Shown in pieces: positions 35,695 to 44,474 of a stretch of 61,736 nucleotides of DNA. Origin of the DNA: Desulfopila aestuarii DSM 18488 (GTDB taxonomy: Bacteria > Desulfobacterota > Desulfobulbia > Desulfobulbales > Desulfocapsaceae); the NCBI RefSeq assembly GCF_900143695.1, contig NZ_FRFE01000030.1, forward strand, positions 1 to 61,736. Direction: 5' to 3'. Within the stretch, counting starts at the first letter, position 1; each line of letters opens with the position of its first letter. The notes under the pieces are model-generated. The model was not told the origin of the DNA. It searched no databases and saw nothing but the letters and a program-made list of their open reading frames with translations. Both the position numbers and the translations under genes were made by a program.

Positions 35695-37125
35695 TTATCT
35701 TGTCTTTCTTCTGGCAACTCCAACGAGGCTAGCTAAACCTGTACCGAATAGTAGCATGGTGGATGGCTCGGGGACAGCTGCGGTATCACTGTTCGGCTCA
35801 TCAAACGATTCTATTATAGCTGTCATCGTAAAGTTGTCGACCATACCGTCACCAGCAAAGGATAGATTCGTTATAAAGCCATACGGATCGTTAGGGTCGA
35901 TCTGAGCACTCCCTTCTATCCCCATTATCGTGAAGGAGGATAATCCACCATCGGCAAGTGAGGTTAAATCAAATGAACTACCTACGCCAGAAGCTAAATT
36001 AAGAGTATTCTCTTGAGGTATTCCATCTGCATCATACCATATGAGAATATATTCATCGTTTTCATCTTGGCCTGCGTTAATGTATATAGATGCGAATTTA
36101 GGATCATTCACACCAACGCTATATTCATAACCCACAGCGTAATCAGGGTCGAATGGGTACATCACATTTTGATTAACCCAGAAATCAGCAAAGATCCACT
36201 CCGTAACATCTTCGAGAGGTTCGTCGGGAATAACAGGAAGCACTGGCGAAAGAGGGATGGTTGGATTAGTCGGGTCAAATACATTAGGAGTTTCTAACCA
36301 GTCTTCAATCGATAAGCTGAGTTGCAAGCCCGAGTCTACATGTAGAATTATATTCCCGATCTGGTCTTCAACTTCTGGTGGTACATCACCTTCGGCTACC
36401 ATGAATTCTCCCCAAATCCATGGTTCTCCTATAGATAAATGATTTTCAATGCCCAATCCAAAATCTGTGTTTGTTGCAAATTCCATTACATTTTCAGATA
36501 ATTGGTCCCATTGGTAATCCCATACGCCATTTTCTGTGGAGACGTATACTGATGAAAGCGATTCACTATGTATATAATCGTAGCGTATTATATCATCTTG
36601 GAATGGATCATCACTTCTTTCTGAAACCGGAACATCAATGTGAATCATTGCTTCTGCAGCACTAGCATAATATGATTCATTATAAGTGTTGTCTAAAGCC
36701 CATTGACTTTGATAGTTAATTTCTGATGATGCATTGGTGAATAGTGAATAGTCTATGTTAACCGATACATTCCCAACGTAATCATCATTGCCAATATCTG
36801 AAGCAATTCTGACACCAGCAGATATCATATTATCAAGACTTGGCATTATATCAGTATTACCATTTGAATCTGTAATACTAAATCCTTCGATAGCATATGC
36901 CACGTTGGTTTCATCTCTTCCAACGTCTGGATCGGCAGGTTCTATAGACTGAACAGTTATCTGACCAATACCTTCTAACATCTCAGAATAATTGTAGTTG
37001 ATAACTGAACCTGCATTAATCCAACTATCTTCTCCCGGATCATAGAACTCGAAATGCCAAGCATGTGCTGTAGATGTAGCTGATAGCAATAGAACAAATG
37101 CAAATCCAGAGTATAATTTCTTCAT
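35695..37125 (-). CDS. Secreted PEP-CTERM protein
   Basis: A 476-residue protein with a signal peptide (LYSGFAFVLLLSATSTAHA) and a C-terminal sorting signal: VPEPST, a hydrophobic stretch (MLLFGTGLASLVGVA), and RRKTR. Exosortase cuts this tail and the protein is then exported or anchored outside. The middle is an acidic, aromatic beta-type sequence (many Asp/Tyr, few Cys) of unknown function. It is transcribed against the other island genes. A 290-base gap separates it from the unknown gene. No exosortase gene is in the window. Confidence 0.88.
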   Translation of the reverse strand: MKKLYSGFAFVLLLSATSTAHAWHFEFYDPGEDSWINAGSVINYNYSEMLEGIGQITVQSIEPADPDVGRDETNVAYAIEGFSITDSNGNTDIMPSLDNMISAGVRIASDIGNDDYVGNVSVNIDYSLFTNASSEINYQSQWALDNTYNESYYASAAEAMIHIDVPVSERSDDPFQDDIIRYDYIHSESLSSVYVSTENGVWDYQWDQLSENVMEFATNTDFGLGIENHLSIGEPWIWGEFMVAEGDVPPEVEDQIGNIILHVDSGLQLSLSIEDWLETPNVFDPTNPTIPLSPVLPVIPDEPLEDVTEWIFADFWVNQNVMYPFDPDYAVGYEYSVGVNDPKFASIYINAGQDENDEYILIWYDADGIPQENTLNLASGVGSSFDLTSLADGGLSSFTIMGIEGSAQIDPNDPYGFITNLSFAGDGMVDNFTMTAIIESFDEPNSDTAAVPEPSTMLLFGTGLASLVGVARRKTR

Positions 37126-37582
37126 TCTTCCCTCTCCCCATGTTGGTTTAATGATGCTCGGTCATCCCCTATGACATTCTGTCGTGAACTCCAATATGTG
37201 TGCCATATTGAGAACTTGCAGGTATATCTGCTAGAGAGGTTAATATCACTGTCTGCTTAGAGGTGCCTAACAATATGGTCGGCAAAGCCTTAATAACTCG
37301 TATTCCGGAATAACGAACAATGATTCCGCATAGACGAACGGTGGGTTGTCAAATAGAATGGAACTCGCTTACAGCTTTACCAACCTAATTGGCATCTTGT
37401 CAGATGCCGTCAGCTGAAGAGGCGTATGAAGGGAGCTCTCAGTACACAGAGGGGGGGCATCTTTGAAATCAGGGGGTAGCCCCACGATTTACCCGGGGGT
37501 GGGTTGATTTAGTTGCAATGAGGTGCCAACTAGTATAAATATAACCGCTCTGGTCGAACTAGAGTTTGGGATACAACAGGTG
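37126..37582. other. Gene-free stretch before the right selC
   Basis: No convincing gene. A GC-rich run near 37450-37505 could pair (GGGGTAGCCCC, then ACCCGGGGGTGGG). It should hold the PEP-CTERM promoter and ends in a predicted selC promoter. Confidence 0.45.
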
Positions 37583-37611
37583 TTCAGTTTTCTTGAATTC
37601 TGTGATAGAAT
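37583..37611 (+). promoter_or_regulatory. Predicted island promoter for the intact selC
   Basis: TTCAGT (37583-37588) and TAGAAT (37606-37611) are 17 bp apart, about 50 bases before the tRNA. It lies on the island side of the right repeat. Confidence 0.5.
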
Positions 37612-37660
37612 CCTCTACTGTGCATCTACTAGGATCAATCAAGAAGTACTCCTATGCAAG

Positions 37661-37740
37661 GGGAAGTGGACAGGGCACTGGTGGCCCTCCCGGACTTCAA
37701 ATCCGGTGTGTGGGGTTAATAGCCTCTCAGGTGGGTTCGA
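37661..37740 (+). repeat. 80-bp direct repeat, right (island border)
   Basis: Identical to 30876-30955; it runs into the intact 3' end of selC. Confidence 0.97.
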
Positions 37741-37759
37741 TTCCCATGCACTTCCGCCA
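37662..37759 (+). tRNA. selC: tRNA-Sec (anticodon TCA), intact
   Basis: A 98-base tRNA including CCA. The acceptor stem is GGAAGTG with GCACTTCC, the anticodon loop ACTTCAA has TCA, and the variable arm is long (GTGTGTGGGG, TTAATAG, CCTCTC). The T-arm GTGGG/CCCAT is complete. The tRNA is charged with Ser, converted to Sec, and delivered by SelB to UGA codons next to a SECIS. Here its 5' flank is island DNA, so its expression likely depends on the island. Confidence 0.96.
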
Positions 37760-37769
37760 GTAAATACTT

Positions 37770-37808
37770 AAAGCGCTCTACATCATTGATGTGGGGCGCT
37801 TTTTTTAT
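37770..37808 (+). terminator. Terminator of selC
   Basis: A hairpin AAAGCGC...GCGCTTT with an inner ACAT/ATGT stem and a T run, 10 bases after the tRNA CCA. It marks the chromosomal side. Confidence 0.8.
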
Positions 37809-37956
37809 CTAAAACTAGTCGAATCATTGCCTCGCTGAAAATTGTTACCAAATTTTGCCACGTGAAGGTGGCCTGTAGCAGTTGAAATGAACTATTCAAC
37901 CCTACAGGATGCCAATACCAATAAGTGGTATATCACTTAGAGGAAAGAGGAATTGT

Positions 37957-37991
37957 GAAAAAAAAGGCCATAACCTTGCATCATGGCCTTT
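37957..37991 (-). terminator. Terminator of glyQ
   Basis: A stem AAAGGCCATAA/TCATGGCCTTT (8 pairs perfect) with a run of A on its plus-strand left, so the T run follows on the minus strand, 30 bases after the glyQ stop. Confidence 0.8.
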
Positions 37992-38021
37992 GGTGTAAAG
38001 TGCTTCGACGCATTGAGCGTA

Positions 38022-38897
38022 TTATTTCTTTTTATTGAGTAATGGATATCCCATTTCTTCGCGCTGTACGACATAACTTTCGGCAACTTTTCTTGCTATG
38101 TTGCGAATACGACCGATATAGCGGGTTCGTTCAGCTACGCTGATGGCTTTGCGTGCATCAAGCAGGTTGAAGGTGTGAGAACACTTGAGGCAGTAGTCAT
38201 AGGCTGGAAGAATGAGATTTTTAGCCACAAGCTTGAGGGCTTCTTCCTCGTAGATGTTGAAGAAGTCGATGAGTCGTTCAACGTTCGCCTCTTCAAAATT
38301 GAAGGTTGAAAACTCGACTTCGGCTTGATGAAAAATTTCACCATAGGTCACATTGTCATTCCACTTGATGTCATATACGCTCTCGACACCCTGAAGATAC
38401 ATGGCGATACGTTCAAGGCCGTAGGTGATCTCTACTGTAGTGGGATGCAGGTCGATGGATCCAGCCTGTTGGAAATAGGTGAACTGGGTAATCTCCATGC
38501 CGTCAAGCCATACTTCCCAGCCAAGTCCTGATGCGCCAAGAGTAGGCGACTCCCAATCATCTTCGACAAAACGGATATCGTGTTCCAGAAGATCGAGGCC
38601 GAATCGTTGCAGACTGCCAAGATAGAGTTCCTGGACATCTAGAGGCGAGGGTTTCATTACCACCTGATACTGGTAGTAGTGTTGGAGACGGTTGGGATTG
38701 TCGCCATATCGACCGTCAGTGGGGCGCCGTGAAGGCTGAGGATATGCTGCTCGCCATGGCTCCGGGCCGAGAGCGCGTAGCAGTGTGGCAGGGTGGAAGG
38801 TTCCGGCTCCGACTTCCATATCATATGGTTGCTGAATAACGCAACCCTGGCTTGACCAGTAATTGTCAAGCTCGAGAATTATATTTTGAAAATTCAT
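38022..38897 (-). CDS. glyQ: Glycyl-tRNA synthetase alpha subunit
   Basis: A 291-residue protein of normal GlyQ length, with class II motifs: [51 protein letters not shown], and [21 protein letters not shown]. With the beta subunit it charges tRNA-Gly. In most bacteria glyS follows at once; here a terminator follows the glyQ stop, so glyS must lie elsewhere. The gene is next to the island border and points towards selC. Confidence 0.97.
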   Translation of the reverse strand: MNFQNIILELDNYWSSQGCVIQQPYDMEVGAGTFHPATLLRALGPEPWRAAYPQPSRRPTDGRYGDNPNRLQHYYQYQVVMKPSPLDVQELYLGSLQRFGLDLLEHDIRFVEDDWESPTLGASGLGWEVWLDGMEITQFTYFQQAGSIDLHPTTVEITYGLERIAMYLQGVESVYDIKWNDNVTYGEIFHQAEVEFSTFNFEEANVERLIDFFNIYEEEALKLVAKNLILPAYDYCLKCSHTFNLLDARKAISVAERTRYIGRIRNIARKVAESYVVQREEMGYPLLNKKK

Positions 38898-39236
38898 TGA
38901 ATATCCTCATCGTTCGTATTGGGACATAGAGAAACTATGGTAGCGTTCCGTGTCTTAAGGACCGGATGGCATACCGCTGTGCAGGTCGAGCACAACTATA
39001 CTTGCCGCCTTGACTTTTGTCCATGGGGGCGTAATTGTATCTGCCTAAGCTACCACAGTGATTCTCGAGGGTAAACGATTTTCCTAACGGAGAATTTGCC
39101 GATTTTGAAGTAGTGAACAGTATTGAGGTTAAGGGGTGACTGTATTATGAAAGTTGCCCGGATTGAGCCTTTTCAGGTACCAGAAATGATCTCACTTAAA
39201 CCTGTTGGGCGTGGTCTATAGAATGAAGGATCGTAA
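38898..39236. other. Divergent intergenic region, no gene
   Basis: Promoters for glyQ and the CoA-binding protein gene should be here. No repeat or RNA structure was seen. Confidence 0.4.
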
Positions 39237-39656
39237 TTGCTTAACATTCAAAAATACACCGATTATCGGAAGTTGTTGCAGGGCATTACCACTATAGCAA
39301 TTGTCGGACTCTCGCCAAAAGAGGCTCGGCCCAGCAATATGGTGGCACGTTACCTGATGGAAGCCGGCTACAGAATCCTGCCTGTAAATCCCGGGCAGAG
39401 TACCATTCTTGGTTTGAAGTGCTATCCCCGTTTAACTGAGATTGCCGAACAGGTCGACGTGGTAACTATCTTTCGTCGGTCTGAAGAGGTTTACCCCATT
39501 GCTGAAGATGCAGTCAGGATTGGGGCGAAGGCCATATGGATGCAGCAGGGTATAGTTCATCCTGAGGCTGCTCTGTTTGCTGAAAAACATGGCCTTGAGG
39601 TGATAATGGACCGATGCATCAAGGTGGAACATATGCGTATTGTTGCGACGCTATAA
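39237..39656 (+). CDS. CoA-binding domain protein (YccU type)
   Basis: A 139-residue Rossmann-fold protein with TTIAIVGLSPKEARPSNMVA, YRILPVNPGQSTILGLKCYP, VDVVTIFRRSEEV and AIWMQQGIVHPEAALFAEKH. It starts at a TTG, with AAGGA six bases upstream. The domain matches the small succinyl-CoA-synthetase-like proteins that may bind CoA; the role is unknown. It is followed by uvrA. Confidence 0.88.
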   Translation: MLNIQKYTDYRKLLQGITTIAIVGLSPKEARPSNMVARYLMEAGYRILPVNPGQSTILGLKCYPRLTEIAEQVDVVTIFRRSEEVYPIAEDAVRIGAKAIWMQQGIVHPEAALFAEKHGLEVIMDRCIKVEHMRIVATL

Positions 39657-39802
39657 GAGATCGATAGATTTCACGCTTTGGCTTTATAGCCAGTTCAGTA
39701 GCCGTTATAGTAAGTAGAACTTCTTCCAGTTAGTCAGTCTGTCATCTTTTCCTGCCACGTACTGATTTTTGTTTATCTCCTTTATTTATCATCTGGTATT
39801 GC

Positions 39803-42661
39803 ATGGAACCTAAAATATTGAGCATACGTGGGGCGCGTATGCATAACCTGAAAAATATCAGCGTCGACCTTCCTAGAAATCAACTTGTCGTTTTTACTGG
39901 ACTTTCCGGGTCTGGTAAATCTACCCTCGCTTTTGATACCCTTTATGCTGAAGGGCAGCGTCGGTATGTGGAGTCGTTATCCACCTATGCGCGCCAATTC
40001 CTTGGTCAGATGGACAAGCCGGATGTTGATTCACTGGAAGGCCTTTCACCGGCAGTGTCAATAGAACAGAAGACAACAAGTAAAAATCCACGTTCAACTG
40101 TAGGGACGGTTACCGAAATTTATGATCATCTGCGGCTGTTATATGCCCGTTGCGGACGTCCCCATTGTCCTGAGTGCGGCAGCGAAATTCAGGCGCAGTC
40201 GATTGAGGATATGGTGAACAGTCTTTTGGCAGAACCAGAAGGAACCAAGGTTATACTCCTCGCTCCGGTAGTGACTGACAGGAAAGGACGGCATGAACAG
40301 ATCCTGGCGAGAATTCGTAAAGAGGGTTTTGTCCGGCTGCGGATCAATGGTGAAATGTATCATGCCGATGAGATGCTGTCGCTTGAGAAAAATAAGCGGC
40401 ATACAATAGAGGTGGTGATTGACAGATTGGTCATGAAACCAGCTATTCGTCGCCGGCTCTCCGATTCAATCAGCACAGCCGTTAAACTGACAGATGGCTT
40501 TCTTCTGGTACAATATCCGGATTCTCAGAAAGAACAGCTTTTCAGCGAACATGCTGCCTGTCATGCTTGCGGAATTTCCATGCCACAGATTTCCACTCAA
40601 CTGTTTTCATTTAATAATCCCCAAGGAGCTTGCCAGGAATGTGGGGGACTTGGAGTTAATCAGTTCTTTGATCCTGCTTTGGTGGTGCCGGATCAGAGTA
40701 AGAGTATCATTGATGGTGCAATTGCCCCCTGGGGATGGCGTTCGGAATCAACCTATACCGGGCAGATGTTGTCATCAGTGGCAGAACATTTTGGCTTCTC
40801 ACTTAAAACCCCATTTGAGGAACTGAAACCACAGCATCAGAATGTGGTACTTTATGGTTCTGGAGGTGAGTTGATTCGTTTTCATTACCAGAAAGAAAAG
40901 AGGGAGATGACCTCGGAAATACATTTCGAGGGAGTTATTCCGCAGCTCGATAGGCGATTCCATGAAACCCAATCTCCAATGATTCGTGAAGAGCTCGCCA
41001 AATTCATGAACGAGCAGGTATGCTCGCAATGCGGAGGGGCCAGACTGAAACCGGAAGCATTGGCAGTAAAAGTTGGTAACTGGTCGATTTATGAACTGAC
41101 ATGTTTTTCAATCGGTAAGCTTCTCGAAGAATTGCCGGTTTTTCCCCTCAATAGCCGTGAACGGAAAATTGGTGAGCCCATCTTGAAAGAGATTGTTGAC
41201 CGACTTTCCTTCCTTGAGGATGTTGGGCTTGGCTATCTCTCTTTAGACCGCAGGTCAGGTACGCTATCCGGGGGGGAAGCACAGCGAATTCGCCTTGCTT
41301 CTCAGATCGGTTCTCGTTTAGCAGGCGTACTCTATATATTGGATGAGCCCAGTATTGGACTTCATCAACGAGACAATCAAAAGCTTATCAATACGTTGAT
41401 TGAACTGCGTGACCTTGGTAACAGCGTCATTGTTGTCGAGCATGATACGGATACAATTCTTGCAGCCGATCATGTGCTCGATATGGGACCTGGTGCCGGG
41501 GTTCATGGAGGGGAAGTTGTTTATTGCGGTGATGTGCAGGGACTTTTGGAAAGCAATACCTCAGTGACAGGTGCATATCTATCTGATCGGTTGCGTATTG
41601 AGGTCCCAGAAAAGAGGAGAGCGGCCAAGGGGCGTAAGCGAAGTTCCCTGATGGTGAAAAACGCTTGCACCAACAATTTAAAGAATGTTGATGTTGCCTT
41701 TCCACTTGGAGTCATGACATGTGTAACAGGTGTTTCTGGCTCAGGCAAGAGTTCACTTGTTATTGAAACCCTTTATAGGTTGGCAAGAAAGGCGTTGTCG
41801 CTTAAGAGAAATAGTTATGATGGTCTGGATGGAGGTATCAGTGGATTGGATCAGGTAGATAAGATAGTCGATATTGACCAAAGTCCTATCGGGCGGACAC
41901 CTCGTTCTAATCCTGCCACATATACAGGAGTCTTTACCCCGATCCGAGATCTCTTTGCCAAGCTACCCGAATCACGAGCACGCGGCTATACTCCTGGAAG
42001 ATTCAGTTTTAATGTCAAAGGTGGCCGATGTGAGGCTTGTGGTGGAGAGGGACTGATAAAAATCGCCATGCACTTCTTGCCGGATATTTATGTTATGTGT
42101 GAGCGATGTCAGGGCAAGAGATATAACATAGAAACCCTCGACATCCATTATAAAGGAAAGAATATTCACGAGGTCCTCAATATGACAGTTGAGGAAGCTC
42201 TTGAGTTTTTCCAGAATATTCCGACAATACAGGGGCGACTGCAGACCCTCTTTGATGTCGGTTTGTCCTATATAAAACTTGGACAATCTTCAGTTACCTT
42301 GTCTGGAGGAGAAGCGCAGAGGGTAAAACTGGCACGTGAATTGTCGGGACGACCGAGCGGAAAAACACTGTATATACTTGATGAGCCGACTACCGGTTTG
42401 CATCCTGCAGACATTCAGCATTTGCTGAATGTGCTCGAACGTCTGGTTGAACATGGGAATACGGTAGTCGTAATCGAGCATAACCTGGATGTGGTGAAAA
42501 CCGCGGATTGGATAATCGATATAGGGCCGGAGGGTGGAGATGGTGGCGGTATGATTGTTGCTGATGGTACGCCTGAGACTATTGCAGAGAATAACGAATC
42601 ATACACAGGTCGATTTCTTAAGCCAGTCCTGGAACGACAGCTTGAAAGAGAAACTGGTTAA
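39803..42661 (+). CDS. uvrA: Excinuclease ABC subunit A (UvrA)
   Basis: A 952-residue protein, the normal length. It has two ABC ATPase halves with Walker A loops (TGLSGSGKSTLAF, TGVSGSGKSSLVI) and ABC signatures LSGGEAQRIRLAS and LSGGEAQRVKLAR. The CxxC zinc sites are CPECGSE, CHACGIS, CQECGGL, CSQCGGA, CEACGGEG and CERCQG. UvrA dimers find bulky DNA damage and load UvrB. The gene reads away from the CoA-binding gene and is followed by secB. Confidence 0.98.
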   Translation: MEPKILSIRGARMHNLKNISVDLPRNQLVVFTGLSGSGKSTLAFDTLYAEGQRRYVESLSTYARQFLGQMDKPDVDSLEGLSPAVSIEQKTTSKNPRSTVGTVTEIYDHLRLLYARCGRPHCPECGSEIQAQSIEDMVNSLLAEPEGTKVILLAPVVTDRKGRHEQILARIRKEGFVRLRINGEMYHADEMLSLEKNKRHTIEVVIDRLVMKPAIRRRLSDSISTAVKLTDGFLLVQYPDSQKEQLFSEHAACHACGISMPQISTQLFSFNNPQGACQECGGLGVNQFFDPALVVPDQSKSIIDGAIAPWGWRSESTYTGQMLSSVAEHFGFSLKTPFEELKPQHQNVVLYGSGGELIRFHYQKEKREMTSEIHFEGVIPQLDRRFHETQSPMIREELAKFMNEQVCSQCGGARLKPEALAVKVGNWSIYELTCFSIGKLLEELPVFPLNSRERKIGEPILKEIVDRLSFLEDVGLGYLSLDRRSGTLSGGEAQRIRLASQIGSRLAGVLYILDEPSIGLHQRDNQKLINTLIELRDLGNSVIVVEHDTDTILAADHVLDMGPGAGVHGGEVVYCGDVQGLLESNTSVTGAYLSDRLRIEVPEKRRAAKGRKRSSLMVKNACTNNLKNVDVAFPLGVMTCVTGVSGSGKSSLVIETLYRLARKALSLKRNSYDGLDGGISGLDQVDKIVDIDQSPIGRTPRSNPATYTGVFTPIRDLFAKLPESRARGYTPGRFSFNVKGGRCEACGGEGLIKIAMHFLPDIYVMCERCQGKRYNIETLDIHYKGKNIHEVLNMTVEEALEFFQNIPTIQGRLQTLFDVGLSYIKLGQSSVTLSGGEAQRVKLARELSGRPSGKTLYILDEPTTGLHPADIQHLLNVLERLVEHGNTVVVIEHNLDVVKTADWIIDIGPEGGDGGGMIVADGTPETIAENNESYTGRFLKPVLERQLERETG

Positions 42662-42866
42662 AAGCTTGCCTGAAGAGAGGAAGTACGGTTAAATGCCTCC
42701 GTGCTGTGACACAATAATACGTTAATCAGGTCAAGATGGCGCCAGATTCACGTTACTGAAGAGAAACAGTACGACATGAGAATTTGTTAATTGAGTTACA
42801 GGGCTGCGATGTCGGCCTTCGTGGCTTTTTACGAAATCAGCAACCACAAATACTACGAGGATGAGA

Positions 42867-43340
42867 ATGGCTGAAAATACCAAGAATCCGGAGAATGCTG
42901 CGCGTCCCGAATTTCGCATGCAGAAAATGTTCATTAAAGATTTTTCTTTTGAGAATCCGAATGCACCAGAGGTGTACATCACACCCCAGAAATCTGAACC
43001 TAAAGTTGAGTTGAATCTTAACCTCAACCACACGTCACTAGATAACGACCACTATGAAGTTACTCTGAAGATTTATGCAAAAGTCGCAACTAAGGATGAC
43101 GAGAAGACGCTTTTTATCCTTGAGATTGAACATTCAGGCATTTTCCTTATTCGCAATGTACCGCAGGAACATATTGAGATGGTACTTGGTGTAGATTGTC
43201 CGACCTTGTTGTTTCCTTTCACACGGCAGATAGTTAGTCAGGTTACTGTTGATGGTGGCTTCTCACCATTCCTGATGGAACCTGTCAACTTTATGGCGCT
43301 GTTTCAGAATGCCAAAGCCAAGAAAGAAGCCAACAACTGA
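42867..43340 (+). CDS. secB: Protein-export chaperone SecB
   Basis: A 157-residue protein from the ATG at 42867 (GAGG six bases upstream). It has the SecB core: MQKMFIKDFSFENPNAPEVY, LNLNLNHTSLDNDHYEVTLK, a FLIRNVPQEHIEMVLGVDCP, TLLFPFTRQIVSQVTVDGGF and EPVNFMALFQ. It keeps precursor proteins unfolded and hands them to SecA. A strong terminator follows. Confidence 0.95.
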   Translation: MAENTKNPENAARPEFRMQKMFIKDFSFENPNAPEVYITPQKSEPKVELNLNLNHTSLDNDHYEVTLKIYAKVATKDDEKTLFILEIEHSGIFLIRNVPQEHIEMVLGVDCPTLLFPFTRQIVSQVTVDGGFSPFLMEPVNFMALFQNAKAKKEANN

Positions 43341-43363
43341 TAGAATTTCTAGAGGTTGAAATG

Positions 43364-43400
43364 AAAAAAGGGACATCCCATTCGGGAAGTCCCTTTTTTG
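43364..43400. terminator. Bidirectional terminator after secB
   Basis: A stem AAAAAGGGAC/GTCCCTTTTT with A and T runs. It can serve secB and the convergent lipoprotein gene. Confidence 0.85.
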
Positions 43401-43433
43401 TATTTGGCAAGAGAGCGAGGATGAAATGTGGTT

Positions 43434-44420
43434 TTACATGAATGTATAGATAACGAAATTGTCAACCAGCTTCGTTACCCCTTGCTCAATCGCTCTGTTG
43501 AATAGGACATCATACTGGTTGTCAGCGAGGACTGATTCGGGAGATACCTTAACCATAACCCTATTGGTCCAAACGACTTTGCCGGTTGATGTTTCCTGAA
43601 TCCATATACGCATTTGGACAGCTGCTTGCTCAACTTTGCCACTGTGGTAATTTATATTGCCAACAACAAGTCCGCCGGCTCCCCAGATTGCAGCATTATC
43701 ACCGTTATGACTTGTTGGTGAATTTGCATTATTACCAATGATGGAGCCAATAAGAGCGCCTGTTGCCATGTTATTGAATACGTCATAATTCTCAGAGTCA
43801 GCAAAACCGAATAAAAGGCGGCTGGAACCGTTGTTAATGAAAGGGAGAATGCCTTTTTTCCAGGGTTCCCATGATGTGTCCTCTCGAGTTTTGAACTCGA
43901 GAATACGACCACGAACAACGTAATCCGCATTAAAATCGTGCCCAATCTTGGTGATTGCTTGAGGGGTGAGACCATGGGTACCAGGAGAATCCATGGGTGA
44001 GTCGCTTTTGCTCATGTTCTGCTCAGCTTGGTAACGCTGGAGCTCACCTTTCATAACGTCTGACCAATCGCTGTCTGCGAGAGCGGCGCTGATGGAACTG
44101 GATTTGCGTGCATCATAGAGCTGAATTATATCCTCAGCCACAAGATACTGAAAAACATCCTCTTGGACAGGCAATGAAAAGCCGTTGGCGAGAAATCGAT
44201 CTGTCAGTGACTCGGTGACCATCATGTTTCTCCGCTGAGCTGAGGCGATACTGCCACCATCAGAGTAGTCGGCAAATGGCAGTATAACGAGTGTCTTCCC
44301 GACCCCAGGAGCGTTATGGCCTGGGTTTTCTGGTACATGAAGGGTTTCCACCACTGTCTGACCGCAACCGACCATGCTCAGTGCCAGAATCCCCAAAAAG
44401 AAATATTTGATCCTCTCCAT
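43434..44420 (-). CDS. Outer membrane lipoprotein of the pilus locus
   Basis: A 328-residue protein from the ATG at 44420, with GGGAG six bases upstream; an ATG two codons earlier lies on top of the ribosome site. The lipobox is LSMVGC at about residue 18. The rest (VGKTLVILPFADYSDGGSI, VRGRILEF, TGKVVWTNRVMVKVSPES) has the make-up of curli-CsgG- or LpoB-like lipoproteins that sit at the outer membrane. It is the last gene of the pilus cluster, 54 bases from the secretin gene, and may help the secretin reach or stay in the outer membrane. Confidence 0.72.
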   Translation of the reverse strand: MERIKYFFLGILALSMVGCGQTVVETLHVPENPGHNAPGVGKTLVILPFADYSDGGSIASAQRRNMMVTESLTDRFLANGFSLPVQEDVFQYLVAEDIIQLYDARKSSSISAALADSDWSDVMKGELQRYQAEQNMSKSDSPMDSPGTHGLTPQAITKIGHDFNADYVVRGRILEFKTREDTSWEPWKKGILPFINNGSSRLLFGFADSENYDVFNNMATGALIGSIIGNNANSPTSHNGDNAAIWGAGGLVVGNINYHSGKVEQAAVQMRIWIQETSTGKVVWTNRVMVKVSPESVLADNQYDVLFNRAIEQGVTKLVDNFVIYTFM

Positions 44421-44474
44421 AATCATCTCCCTGCCTTTAAGATATGAAGTTTATAATGTTATCTAAATATTAAA

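Larger units (their letters stand above)
30876..37740 (+). mobile_element. Genomic island in selC (P4-like, 6.9 kb)
   Basis: Bounded by two 80-bp identical copies of the tRNA-Sec gene body. It contains an integrase right after the left copy, a helicase-like protein, an AT-rich repeat region, an Abi-alpha gene, an unknown gene and a PEP-CTERM gene. No capsid, tail or lysis genes are present, so it resembles a phage satellite or integrative island. selC is a classical integration site for such elements. Confidence 0.88.

Noticed and set aside
37523-37771. Open frames across the right selC copy
   Set aside because: They overlap the tRNA and its flank; translation is of tRNA sequence.
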